A program made the position numbers and the translations under genes. Below, piece by piece: positions 23,525-33,839 of a stretch of 64,000 bases of DNA. Origin of the DNA: Chrysemys picta bellii (Eukaryota; Chordata; Testudines; Emydidae); contig NC_088797.1 of assembly GCF_011386835.1 (NCBI RefSeq), positions 40,857,583-40,921,582 on the forward strand, read 5' to 3'. How positions within the stretch are numbered: position 1 is the stretch's first letter; each line of letters opens with the position of its first letter. Below the pieces are notes generated by a model. It saw nothing but the letters and a program-made list of their open reading frames with translations. It was not told where the DNA came from and made no database searches.

Positions 23525-24283
23525 ATGTGGGACACCGTCCGAAAGGAGCTGGAGACAATGCTGGAAATGGGGGTTGTGGAGGAATCAAAGAGTGAGTGGC
23601 GCAACCCCATCGTCTTAGTCCCAAAGCCTGATGGGACTACCCATTTTTGTATTGACTTCCGAAAAGTCAATGCTATCTCCCGCTTCGACGCATATCCGAT
23701 GCCGTGGGTGGATGAATTGTTGGAGCAGCTCGGGGGAGCGAGGTACTTATCAACCTTAGACCTAACCAAGGGATACTGGCAGATCCCCCTCACCCCAAAC
23801 TCCCGGGAGAAGACTGCCTTCTCAACCCCGTTCAGCCTCTTCCAATTTATAACGATGCCATTCGGGCTACACGGAGCCGCAGCTACATTCCAACGGTTGA
23901 TGAATAAGGTCTTACAGCCCCACGACCAGTATGTGGCGGCGTATATAGAAGACATCGTAGTCTATAGCGTCAACTGGGAGGACCACCTACGCCATCTAGC
24001 TGGGATGTTGCAGGGCCTTCGATCAGCCGGCCTTACAGCCAACCCGGCGAAGTGTCACCTCGGGAAGGAGGAGGTAGGGGGTGGGAAACTGAGGCCTCTA
24101 ATCAGCAAAGTGCAAGCCCTCAGAGACGTACCCGTCCCCAAGACGAAGAAGCAAGTGCGCCAGTTTTTGGGCCTAGCTGGATATTACCGTCGCTTCGTGC
24201 CAGACTTTGCATCCATAGCCGCCCCCATCGCACCTTACAAAGAACTCACAGCCTCGACAAGTGCAGTGGTTGGAAGAGTGTAA
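23525..24283 (+). pseudogene. Reverse transcriptase of the Gmr1-like element, active-site Asp replaced
   Basis: Residues 1-170 read as a Ty3/gypsy polymerase: SEWRNPIVLVPKPDGT, FCIDFRKVNAIS, YLSTLDLTKGYWQIPL (first catalytic Asp at 79), TAFSTPFSLFQFITMPFGL, and a YxDD box at 140-143. In this copy the box reads YIED: the first of the two paired Asp residues is Glu (codon GAA at 23948-23950). Loss of that metal-binding Asp should abolish polymerase activity. The thumb region (VPKTKKQVRQFLGLAGYYRR) follows at 204-223. The frame runs out at 24281-24283 and RNase H continues in another frame. The enzyme would copy element RNA to DNA in the particle. Confidence 0.9.
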
Positions 24284-24767
24284 TAAAGCTTTCGAAGCTC
24301 TGAAAGAACGACTCACTCATGAACCGGTCCTGCGACACCCAGATTTTTCAAAAGAATTTATACTTCAGACAGATGCCTCGGAAGTAGGCCTGGGGGCCGT
24401 ACTCTCCCAGGAGTTCAACGGGGAAGAACACCCGATACCATATTTAAGCCGTAAACTGTTCCCCCGGGAACAACGGTACTCCACAATAGAGAAAGAGGCC
24501 CTGGCAGTGAGATGGGCCATAAACGCCCTATGTTATTATCTGTTGGGGAATAACTTCAGGCTGATCACAGACCACGCCCCCTTACGATGGATAAATAATA
24601 TGAAGGACGCAAACCCCCAGATACTACGTTGGTACCTCTCGCTGCAACCCTATGACTTCCGCATATTTCATCGCCCGGGTAAGGCACACGCTAACGCGGA
24701 CTTCTTTTCCAGACAGTGGGAGGAGGGGGCAGACCAATCAGAGGGGTCCCTCTTAAGGGAGAGGGTG
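24261..24767 (+). pseudogene. RNase H of the Gmr1-like element
   Basis: Starts in a new frame with FEALKERLTHEPVLRHPDFS, the tether after reverse transcriptase. The four acidic residues of the RNase H site are visible: Asp38 (LQTDASEVGLGA), Glu79 (STIEKEALAVRW), Asp104 (LITDHAPLRW) and Asp147 (AHANADFFSR). This domain would remove the RNA strand during cDNA synthesis. It is the last domain; only a short acidic tail and the polypurine tract separate it from the 3' LTR. The open frame carries on into the LTR to 24929 with no stop at the domain end, so the natural stop may have been lost or may lie in the LTR. Confidence 0.88.
24753..24767 (+). other. Polypurine tract
   Basis: AAGGGAGAGGG followed by TG lies immediately before the 3' LTR. 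This is where the plus-strand primer of LTR retrotransposons is expected, and it independently supports the LTR start at 24768. Confidence 0.7.
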
Positions 24768-24872
24768 TGTGATGGGGCAGTCCCGCCCCGCACTAGCCCC
24801 AGCGACGTCAGACCAGTAGCTCTGCCAGAGGAAGTCCCGTTCGTACTGGGCATGCTCCAGATGCTCACTGAG

Positions 24873-24879
24873 TATAAAA
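24873..24879 (+). promoter_or_regulatory. TATA box of the 3' LTR
   Basis: TATAAAA in the same context as in the 5' LTR. In this position it could drive read-out transcription into the downstream flank, where a CR1 copy lies. That is inference only. Confidence 0.55.
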
Positions 24880-25200
24880 GGAGGGACCTCAGCTCAGTCG
24901 GGGCTGGCGGCCGCAGGGGAAGGACCTAACTGGGAAGCTCCTGCAGAGGACCAGCCGACGCTCTTGAAGCTGCCAGGAACAGGGGCTTCTACAGGCCGGC
25001 ACAAACCCTTACTACGGGAGGAACCAGAGGAGGCGACGGATCCGGAGACTCACAGAGAACCCTGGGATCCGTGAGAGACCCCAACTCCCAAGCTGGTAGG
25101 GAGCGACCCGAGGGAGGTGATGGACTGGTACCTTGACCCCGGTAAGCCTCAGCGTGTTTCAGTAGGACCCCCTCGCTGAGCCAGTAGTAAGGTCCTACGG

Positions 25201-25605
25201 CCCTGCAACCCGGGGCAGTTATATGGACTTCGGCCACTAGGCCGTGCTGCCCTGCAACCAGGGGCGCTTACATGGACTTGGGCCATTAGGCCGTGCTGCC
25301 CTGCAACCAGGGGCGCTTACATGGACTTGGGCCACTAGGCCGTGCTGCCCTGCAACCAGGGGCGCTTACATGGACTTGGGCCACTAGGCCGTGCTGCCCT
25401 GCAACCAGGGGCGCTTACATGGACTTGGGCCACTAGGCCGTGCTGCCCTGCAACCAGGGGCGCTTTCATGGACTTGGGCCACTAGGCCGTGCTGCCCTGC
25501 AACCAGGGGCGCTTTCATGGACTTGGGCCACTAGGCCGTGCTGCCCTGCAACTAGGGGCGGTTATATGGACTCTGGCCACTAGGCTGTGCTACCCTGTAA
25601 GGAGG
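25201..25605 (+). repeat. 49-bp minisatellite in the 3' LTR, eight units
   Basis: CCCTGCAAC recurs at 25201, 25250, 25299, 25348, 25397, 25446, 25495 and 25544, each 49 bp apart, followed by a diverged end unit (CCCTGTAAGG) at 25593. The central units are almost identical to one another, while the first and last units match the corresponding edge units of the 5' LTR. Confidence 0.9.
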
Positions 25606-25620
25606 GGCGTAAACCCTCAC

Positions 25621-26033
25621 CCCCCCCTCTGAAGCTCTTACTGCTTGTATCTTTGCACAAGTTTCCAACATTTCTATTCTCCCTCCTAGAATTTACCATG
25701 TCTCAAAATTTGCTCGGATGCAAATCATGCTGCTAGAGCAGCCCTGCCTAGGATGCTCTCCTCCTGAGCCAGCATGCAATTCAAGAGATGTGCCTGCCTC
25801 ATTCCCCTTCCGCTGGCCCAGGAAAGGAACCGTCTCTCAGTGTTTGACACAAAGCCCGCCTCCGGGCATAATTTGTTCATCTATACCAGTCCAGTAGTTC
25901 CCCCCAAACCCTCAGAATAAAACCATTCTTGACAAAGCCACAGTAAACATATAAAGGTACAATAGGTTTTTCTCATTCCCATCTCCAGGGACATCACCCC
26001 CAGCTCACCCATCCTGGAATCTACAGCAGCACT
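25621..26033. other. Spacer between the Gmr1-like element and CR1
   Basis: Moderately C-rich single-copy-looking sequence. No domain, no terminal repeats recognised. Confidence 0.45.
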
Positions 26034-26312
26034 GTGTTGTCAGGTCCTTTGGCTCCTACTAGGGGCAGAGCTTTTCTTGACCTGCTGCTCACAAACAGGG
26101 AAGAATTAGTAGGGGAAGCAAAAGTGGATGGGAACCTGGGAGGCAGTGACCATGAGATGGTCGAGTTCAGGATCCTGACACAAGGAAGAAAGGAGAGCAG
26201 TAGAATACGGACCCTGGACTTCAGAAAAGCAGACTTTGACTCCCTCAGGGAACAGATGGGCAGGATCCCCTGGGAGAATAACATGAAGGGCAAAGGGGTC
26301 CAGGAGAGCTAG
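26034..26312 (+). pseudogene. CR1 ORF2, C-terminal end of the AP-type endonuclease
   Basis: Contains [19 protein letters not shown] and [14 protein letters not shown]. The SDH motif is the last conserved block of apurinic endonuclease-like domains of LINEs, which nick the target DNA. The frame meets a TAG at 26310-26312, where the family usually has Trp (TGG). The reading continues in the same frame after the stop, so this is a point nonsense change. Confidence 0.85.
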
Positions 26313-26333
26313 CTGTATTTTAAAGAATCCTTA

Positions 26334-27590
26334 TTGCGGTTGCAGGAACAAACCATCCCGATGTGTAGAAAGAATAGTAAATATGGCAGGCGACCAGCTT
26401 GGCTAAACAGTGAAATCCTTGCTGATCTTAAACGCAAAAAAGAAGCTTACAAGAAGTGGAAGATTGGACAAATGACCAGGGAGGAGTATAAAAATATTGC
26501 TCAGGCATGCAGGAGTGAAATCAGGAAGGCCAAATCACACTTTGAGTTGCAGCTAGCAAGAGATGTTAAGAATAACAAGAAGGGTTTCTTCAGGTATGTT
26601 AGCAACAAGAAGAAAGTCAAGGAAAGTGTGGGCCCCTTACTGAATGAGGGAGGCAACCTAGTGACCGAGGATGTGGAAAAAGCTAATGTACTCAATTATT
26701 TTTTTGCCTCTGTCTTCACAAACAAGGTCAGCTCCCAGACTACTGCACTGAGCAGCACAGTATGGGGAGAAGGTGACCAGCCCTCTGTGGAGAAAGAAGT
26801 GGTTCGGGACTATTTAGAAAAACTGGATGTGCACAAGTCCATGGGGCCAGATGCGCTGCATCTGTGGGTGCTAAAGGAGTTGGCGGATGAGATTGCAGAG
26901 CCATTAGCCATTATTTTTGAAAACTCATGGTGATCGGGGGAGGTCCCGGATGACTGGAAAAAGGCTAATGTAGTGCCCATCTTTAAAAAAGGGAAGGAGG
27001 AGGATCCGGGGAACTACAGGCCAGTCAGCCTCACCTCAATCCCTGGAAAAATCATGGAGCAGGTCCTCAAGGAATCAATTATGAAACACTTAAAGGAGAG
27101 GAAAGTGATCAGGAACAGTCAGCATGGATTCACCAAGGGCAAGTCATGCCTGACTAACCTAATTGCCTTCTATGATGAGATAACTGGCTCTGTGGATGAG
27201 GGGAAAGCAGTGGATGTGTTATTCCTTGACTTTAGCAAAGCTTTTGATACGGTCTCCCACAGTATTCTTGCCGCCAAGTTAAAGAAGTATGGGCTGGATG
27301 AATGGACTGTAAGGTGGATAGAATGCTGGCTAGATCGTCGGGCTCAACGGGTAGTGATCAATGGCTCCATGTCTAGTTGTCAGCCGGTTTCAAGTGGAGT
27401 GCCCCAAGGGTCGGTCCTGGGGCTGGTTTTGTTCAATATCTTTATTAATGATCTGGAGGATGGTGTGGACTGTACTCTCAGCAAGTTTGCAGATGACATT
27501 AAACTGGGAGGCATGGTAGATACACTAGAGGGTAGGGATCGGATACAGAGGGACCTAGACAAATTAGAGGATTGGGCCAAAAAAACCTGA
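26334..27590 (+). pseudogene. CR1 ORF2, reverse transcriptase
   Basis: Same frame as the endonuclease piece, with a second stop (TGA, 26931-26933) between the palm entry and the core. Landmarks: [96 protein letters not shown] and the catalytic box KFADDIKL. The FADD active site is intact. The reading is lost at 27580-27590, in a run of A residues within a WAKK motif, typical of slippage. The enzyme primes reverse transcription at the nicked target. Confidence 0.92.
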
Positions 27591-28262
27591 TGAGGTTCAA
27601 CAAGGACAAGTGCAGAGTCCTGCACTTAGGACGGAAGAATCCCATGCACTGCTACAGACTAGGGACCGAATGGCTGGGTAGCAGTTCTGCAGAAAAGGAC
27701 CTAGTGGACGAGAAGCTGGATATGAGTCAACAGTGTGCACTTGTTGCCAAGAAGGCTAACGGCATTTTGGGCTGTATAAGTAGGGGCATTGCCAGCAGAT
27801 CGAGGAACGTGATCGTTCCCCTTTACTCGACATTGGTGAGGCCTCATCTGGAATACTGTGTCCAGTTTTGGGCCCCACACTACAAGAAGGATGTGGAAAA
27901 ATTGGAAAGAGTCCAGCGGAGGGCAACAAAAATGATTAGGGGTCTGGAGCACATGGCTTATGAGGAGAGGCTGAGGGAACTGGGATTGTTTAGCCTCCAG
28001 AAGAGAAGAATGAGGGGGGATTTGATAGCTGCTTTCAACTACCTGAGCGGGGGTTCCAAAGAGGATGGAGCTCGGCTGTTCTCAGTGGTGGCAAATGACA
28101 GAACAAGGAGCAATGGTCTAAGTTGCAGTGGGGGAGGTCTAGGTTGGATATTAGGAAAAACTTTTTCACTAGGAGGGTGGTGAAGCACTGGAATGCGTTA
28201 CCTAGGGAGGTGGTGGAGTCTCCTTCTTTGGAGGTTTTTAAGGCCCGGCTTGACAAAGCCCT
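27572..28262 (+). pseudogene. CR1 ORF2, C-terminal domain
   Basis: Continues in a new frame: [20 protein letters not shown], then [20 protein letters not shown], then [20 protein letters not shown] and [20 protein letters not shown]. These are the standard blocks after the polymerase domain in CR1/L2-group LINEs. The open frame ends at 28183 after another frameshift near 28120; the last family block (the [16 protein letters not shown] region) is readable just beyond, to about 28262. Confidence 0.88.
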
Positions 28263-28373
28263 GGCTGGGATGATTTAGTTGGGAATTGGTCCTGCTTTGA
28301 GCAGGGGGTTGGACTAGATGACCTCCTGAGGTCCCTTCCAACCCTGATATTCTATGATTCTAGGATTCTATGA

Positions 28374-29012
28374 TCCAGGGCCTCACTCTCTAGGACTCCC
28401 TGCCTGACAGTGACCAGTCTTCTTACAGCCCTTTACTGGAGTCTTTGCCCTGAGGGCTCCACCCCTACTGCTTTCATTCCTCTAGGTCCCTGTCTGGGAA
28501 TCCTACCCCTGCTGAGGGGGATTTGCTCTCTGCAACAACCCTCTTGCTTCTAGGCTCAGCTTGCCCTGGCGAAGCCAGACCGTCTCTTTTTCCAAGGGGC
28601 CCCTGCCTGAGATTCCCACTTGTCAGGGGTTCCCAGCTTTGGTCAGCTCTGACCAACAGCTTTCCTCCAAGTGCCTCTCGGGTGGTGCACAGTTACTGCT
28701 CTCCTTCCAAACTCTCTCCCCAGCAACTCCTGCCAGTTCTTCTTTGCTGCTTTCCTGCCTTTCTCCAAGTCCTCCCAGGCACTGACTCTCTGGGTATCAG
28801 GCAGCTTTCACCTACCCATCTCCTGCTTCTCACAGGCTTTGACTCACCCAGTCACCTCCTCTCTGTGGCCCAGGTGTCATCTCCTAAGCCCAACTGGGAG
28901 TCAACTGACTAGTCATACGTACACTGGCCTCTTCCCTCTTAAAGAGCCAGTGTCACCCTGTGACCACTCCCAGGGAGGCAAAGAATACAGGAAATACAAG
29001 AAATTAGTCAAA
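28374..29012. other. C/T-rich unclassified block
   Basis: Unlike the AT-rich surroundings it is pyrimidine-rich (tttactggagtctttgccct, tcctctctgtggcccaggtg) and ends gccagtgtcaccctgtgacc. It resembles LTR-type sequence in composition, but no partner copy or terminal repeat is present. Confidence 0.35.
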
Positions 29013-29418
29013 TAGAGTAGAACCTCAGAGTTATGAACCCCAGAGTTACAAACTGATCAGTCAACCATACACCTCATCAGGAACTGGAAGTACACAATCA
29101 GGCAGCAGCAGAGACAAAAGAAAAAAGAAAAAGCAACTATGGTATAGTACTGTGTAAACTACTAAAAAAAATAAAGGGAAAGTTAAAAAAAAGATTTGAC
29201 AAGATAAGGAAGCCTTCTGTGCTTGTTTCATTTAAATTAAGATGGTTAAAATCAGCATTTTTCTTCCACATATTGAAGATTTGAAGCTGTATTTAGTAAA
29301 TGTCACTTGTGAACTTTTGAAAGAACAAATGTTTGGTAATGTTTGGTTCAGAGTTATGAACATTTCAGAGTTATGAACAACCTCCATTCCCGATGTGTTG
29401 GTAACTTTGAGGTTACCA
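29013..29418. mobile_element. Second, more decayed copy of the 31.1-kb Tigger-like MITE
   Basis: Begins TA then GAGTAGAACCTCAGAGTTAT and follows the 31.1-kb copy through ctgatcagtcaaccatacac, aatcaggcagcagcagagac, tttcatttaaattaagatgg and ttcagagttatgaac. The right terminus is reduced to gtaactttgaggtt with no clear TA. Same orientation as the other copy. Confidence 0.85.
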
Positions 29419-31131
29419 TTTTTTTTCCATTTAAGTCTTTGAAAAATTGGCTGCATAAAGATATGCAATCAGCATCAAGGCAGTAAATCAGCAAAGGTGT
29501 AGCTGACTCTGTCAGTGTTAGAGGGCTCATACATTTTCAGGTGGGTGACCTCTTTTCAAACCATGCTTCCAAGGAGTTATGTCCACCCTTTTCTTCAGAA
29601 CTAAGGATCTTTTCTTACCACTTCAAAGGATGTGTTCAGTAAAAGGTTGATCAATTTCTTCTTTATTGTGCAAGTGTCTCTCTTTTAATATCCTGGGTGA
29701 TTAAGCACTGCAGCAACTGGATATTTTGGAGGGGATCTCCCCTTTAAAAACTTAATTTTAAAGCATAGAGGATTTTAAGTCCTTCCCATCAGTACTCTCT
29801 CTTTGTAGGCAAGGAGGGGGTTGAGAATACATTCCAATCAATTGTTCTTCACTTGTCAAGCTAGGATCCACTCATGCCCCATTGCTAACCCTGGCAGCAT
29901 ATGGTGAGTCCTCAGAGACAGGAAATTTGTAGGCATAGAGGTGCCATCATCAAGAGTATCAGCATGGCTAAATATATACAAATGCAGTTTTACAGTCTGC
30001 TGCCCATGAATCCAAGCAGTTGCCATACAAACAGAGACTCTTTTTCTTTCTGGTAAACATTATATAAAAGGTGCATGACCTTTCTTACACTGTTTCTTGC
30101 TAAAACCAAACAGACCCATTCCTATAGTCATCTGGAAATACATATTAAAATGTAACATTATTCATTTACTCCCACCTTTAAAGCTAGAAGATAAAAGCAA
30201 ATAACAGAATTATCATTAAAACATATCTCACATTCAGCCTCAAGATGGCAATGCAATTTTAATAGTTGCTTGCTTCCAATGCTGAGAGTTGAATCTCATC
30301 AGGTATTTTTCCACTGCTAGAGATAAATATCAAGAATGGTGTTATTGCTGTAGATATTGTAGCTAAAAACATGGAAGCATTTAAAAATCTGGAAGTTAAC
30401 AGCTAAAGGAAGGTAGATAAATACTAAACTATCCTCCCAGTTTGTACAATACATGATTTATTCCAATAGCATAATAGCTCTGTACATCTACACAAGATCC
30501 TAAAACCTGTCATATACTCTCACTATAACGAGAATAATTAGATAACAAGCACTAACAACTTTGCTGCATCATCTTTTCTTTAAGCATTGCTTGTGCAGAA
30601 GTTTTTAGCTATATGGACGCTTGAAGAAGTAATGATATGCTATTTTTGATAGAGGGAGAGGATAAAGTTTTTTATCAGGATAATAAGATAATAACCTGAA
30701 ACTCAAAAACAATTGGACCAATTTCCGAATGAAGCACCGGAGTTTCAAAGTAAAAACATCATGCTTATCTTTCACTTATATTTATGCCAAATGTGCTGCC
30801 ACTTGAACATTTGCTTTGCCTGAAGAGTAAGGTATTATTCTTATTTATGACTGTTCACTGAGCACCAAAACATATAGCTAAATAAAGATATGGTCCCAGC
30901 TCTGCACAGTAGGGACACGGGCGACAAATGGGACAAACATGAGATCATGAGTTATCTTTGTACTACATCACACATCTGGTTGCAGGTTTTGTTAAGGTTG
31001 TGTGTGCACGTGCATGTTATGGTTACTTTGGTATTAGTTAATTGCTGTGAACTCGTATCTTGGTGGTTACATTTTATATACCAGGTGGTTGTGTGTGCCC
31101 ATATGAATATACGTGTACACATGTAGATATA
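29419..31131. other. No gene seen
   Basis: AT-rich; nothing recognised. Confidence 0.5.
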
Positions 31132-31540
31132 TACAGCAGAACCTCAGAGTTACGAACAACAGAATTACAAACTGACCAGTCAACCACACACCTCATTTGG
31201 AACCGAAAGTATGCAATCAGGCAGCAGATACGAAAAAAAAAAAAAAAAAAAAAAGAAGCAAATACTGTATAGTACATTACTGTGTTAAACATAAACTACT
31301 ACTAAAAATATAAGGGGAAAATTTTTAAAAAATTTGACGAGATAAGAAAACTGCTTCTGTGAATGTTTCATTTAAATTAAGATGATTAAAAGCACCATTT
31401 TCTTCTGCACAGTAAAGTTTGAAAGCTGCATTAAGTGATTGTTCAGTTGTAAACTTTTGAAAGAGCCACCATAACGTTCTGTTCAGAGTTACGAAAAACC
31501 TCCATTCCCATGGGGTTCATAACTCTGAGGTTCTGCTGTA
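31132..31540. mobile_element. Tigger/mariner-like MITE, about 405 bp
   Basis: CAGCAGAACCTCAGAGTT at the left and AACTCTGAGGTTCTGCTG at the right are perfect inverted termini, and each is flanked by TA, the Tc1/mariner target duplication. The interior is AT-rich with a 22-base A-run at 31233-31254. No transposase frame. The same family recurs at 29013-29418. Confidence 0.9.
31233..31254. repeat. A22 homopolymer inside the Tigger-like MITE
   Basis: Uninterrupted run of 22 A; the other copy of this MITE (29013) has short mixed A/G runs at this point. Confidence 0.9.
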
Positions 31541-33557
31541 TTCACTTACATATACATACACACATGTTGTGAATAATATTTTTAACTTGTGAATATATTT
31601 TTACATATTCCCTCCAACCCACCCAAATATTTATTATGATTTTTTTTTAAATTTCCGGACTACGTGACTTTCCCCTTCTCTTTCCTTCCTGTCAATGCCT
31701 CCCTCCATACTCTAGACTTTTCTGTCAATCTCACTTTCTGATATCACCAAGTACAGTCCTTCTGGGTCAGCCCCACCACTAGGCTCCCAGACACACTTTA
31801 CAACAAATAATCCACTTGCTATTCACTGTTGTTGTACCATCCATCCGTTTTACCTGTCTGCTTTGCATTCCTATGTCTTCCTTGTTCATTCTGCTGCTCT
31901 TTACAGAGTATGAGAAGGTGTGGAGGCTTTGATGCTCTGCTCTTCAGAAGGTCCATGGAGCAGAGCAGCAGTGGGGCAGAGAGAAATACCAATGGAAGTC
32001 AACTGGGGGCGTTGGGAGCTATTGGCCCCCTTCTCCTCACCACATGGCCCCCTCCTATCAAACAAGAGACTGAGCTGATGGCCGTTCATTCTATAAACAC
32101 CTCTGTTTTATTGCAAGATCTATAACTTCCCACCACTCAAGAAGCATCAAATGAATTTTAAAATTCATTCTAGCTGCATTGAGACAGTTCAGGTGCTGTA
32201 GATGTATCTAAGCTGACACCTGTCCTCTTCCTAAAGACTTTGCCCTGCCATTCATTTATTTTCATATGCATGACATTTACATGTATTTAAATGCGAGGGA
32301 GATTACAAACTGCATTCCCTCCTCATGGACAAGTATAGCAATGCACGATACACTCCCAAATTAAGGGTTAATTACATTTGTTCAGCGTTGTAGGACGCAT
32401 TTATTGTTCAGAGACGGTTATGTGACTCTAGATATGCTGACATATTCCTCCCTAAAGATACTGTTCTCAGCTAATTTCTATAATGAATATTTTCATTAAA
32501 AATAATAATAGCAATTAGAACGAATAAAACAGCAGGTGGACAGCCAGTAATTAACATACAAGCATACAGTAAACAAGTGGTGTTTGTTTTTCTCTGTCTC
32601 TCTTATTTTAGGAATCATCAGCTTTAGTGCTAATGTAAATTGCTAGTGTAAGATGTGTGTCACAAGATAAAGGACCAAATGGAGCTAGGAAATCGTGAGT
32701 TCTAATCCCAGCACTGACACTAATGCCCCCCATGGCCTAATTTTTCAAAAGTGGCTAGTGATTTTCAGTGGCCAAACTGAGATTATTTAAAGGGACCTGA
32801 TTCTCAGAGGGTGGGTGTTGAGCTTCAGACTTCAAGGGGACTACTCCTGGCGCTTAAAGTTAAGTGCATGAGGTCCAGAGTGCTCAGTATCATGTTGGCC
32901 TGCACCCTACACCCTTTTCTACTTCAGCTAGAACTCCTCCTTGCAATTCTTGTCCATAACAGTTCTAGAGTCAGAACACATGTGGATGGTCACCAATACA
33001 CATTTTGTTACTGATGCCTTTATATATAGGAGATACAGAGTTTTTTAAAAAAGTTTTAGACTCTGATCTACTGCTTCTCAAAACAAAGGCTTCACTGAAG
33101 TACCAATTCTTGTTCAATATAGCAGTGCCTACACTTTCATTTAATTACACATACCCGGCCCATGAAGCACAGTTTACTATATAACGGAAAGAAAAATTAA
33201 TGGGAAGAGTATCATTTTGTGCCTATTAAGGCATTCAGTCTATCATTATTGTCAGTGATCACTGTCCAAATATAACAGTACGCGTTTGGCAACTTAATGG
33301 CTCTTGGGATCTGTAATGGACTGCAAAAATTTTGGCCAGGGTTGCCAGCCACTACTAGAAGCAGTAACCAAAGTTGTCTGACAGCTGGTGGAATGAGCTG
33401 GTGGTCTCAGTCCAGTTCCCCATGTCCATGTCTATAGCCTCTACCACAGTTGTCACCTTTTCTGGCAGATTCAGCAGAGAGTTTTTGGACCTAATCAATA
33501 AAACAGACCAAACTACCCTCTTCTTTCCTAGAAGCAACCCCTCCAACACAAGAATTA
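31541..33557. other. No gene seen
   Basis: Contains the SINE head at 32664 and, at 33330-33557, an unclassified coding-like island (plus-strand frame 33374-33586 with TTVVTFSGRFSREFLDLINK). No known family. Confidence 0.45.
32664..32730 (+). mobile_element. SINE head fragment
   Basis: ggagctaggaaatcgtgagt followed by tctaatcccagcactgacac matches the head of the SINE at 43122. After that the text changes to a TTTTCAAA-type repeat (cctaatttttcaaaagtggc). Confidence 0.5.
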
Positions 33558-33839
33558 AGGGCTTGTCTACAGTTAAAACGCTATAGTGGCACAGCTGCAC
33601 CACTGTAGCGTTTCAGCGTAGACACTAATTACCCTGACAGGAGGGGATTCTACCATCGGCAAAGGTAATCCACCTCCCCAAGAGGCAGCAGCTACGTCTA
33701 CAGAAGAATTCTTTTGTCAACCTAGCGCTATCTACATGGGGATTTAGGTTGATCTAATTACGCTGTTCAGGGTGTGGATTTTTCATACCCTTGACCACTG
33801 TAGTTAAACCAACCTAATTTTCTAGTGTAAGCCAGGTCT
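33558..33839. mobile_element. TCTACAC-type MITE
   Basis: Left end AGGGCTTGTCTACAG, right end AGTGTAAGCCAGGTCT. The interior (gtcaacctagcgctatctac, gtgtggatttttcat) is shared with the copy at 61425-61698. The flanking duplication is not clear. Confidence 0.75.

Larger units (their letters stand above)
19729..25620 (+). mobile_element. Ty3/gypsy LTR retrotransposon of the Gmr1 type (integrase upstream of reverse transcriptase), decayed
   Basis: A 5.9-kb element flanked by two LTRs that begin TGTGA and share their TATA region and most of their text. Internal order on the plus strand is gag, CCHC knuckle, aspartic protease, integrase (HHCC, DD35E, GPY), reverse transcriptase, RNase H, then a polypurine tract. 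Integrase before reverse transcriptase is the copia-like order found in the Gmr1 group of deuterostome Ty3/gypsy elements. The residues themselves (GPY/F module, RT and RNase H wording) are Ty3/gypsy, not copia. CCCCT stands directly before the 5' LTR, and a C-run ending in CCCCT follows the 3' LTR, consistent with a 5-bp target duplication. The coding part is split over three frames with stops, so the copy is dead. No envelope-like frame was seen. Confidence 0.9.
24768..25620 (+). repeat. 3' LTR of the Gmr1-like element
   Basis: It starts TGTGATGGGGCAGTCCC, directly after a polypurine run, and ends CCCTCAC against a C-run; the final A of the 5' LTR is missing or mutated. It is colinear with the 5' LTR but carries eight 49-bp units. 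The RNase H frame runs into this LTR before stopping at 24929. Confidence 0.88.
26034..28373 (+). mobile_element. CR1 LINE, 5'-truncated
   Basis: About 2.3 kb. It begins inside the endonuclease part of ORF2, covers the whole reverse transcriptase, and ends with the CR1 3' UTR (ggttggactagatgacctcc, then ccttccaaccctgatattct) and the tandem end motif TTCTATGATTCTA at 28350-28373. CR1 elements lack a poly(A) tail and are usually 5'-truncated, as here. It lies about 400 bp downstream of the Gmr1-like element, same strand. Two in-frame stops and at least two frameshifts show it is inactive. Confidence 0.93.

Noticed and set aside
20192..25605. 49-bp spaced repeats as a CRISPR-like array
   Set aside because: Units are contiguous tandem copies with no unique spacers and lie inside eukaryotic LTRs.
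28374..29012. Possible solo LTR (C/T-rich block ending in caccctgtgacc)
   Set aside because: No second copy, no TG...CA ends or target duplication could be defined.
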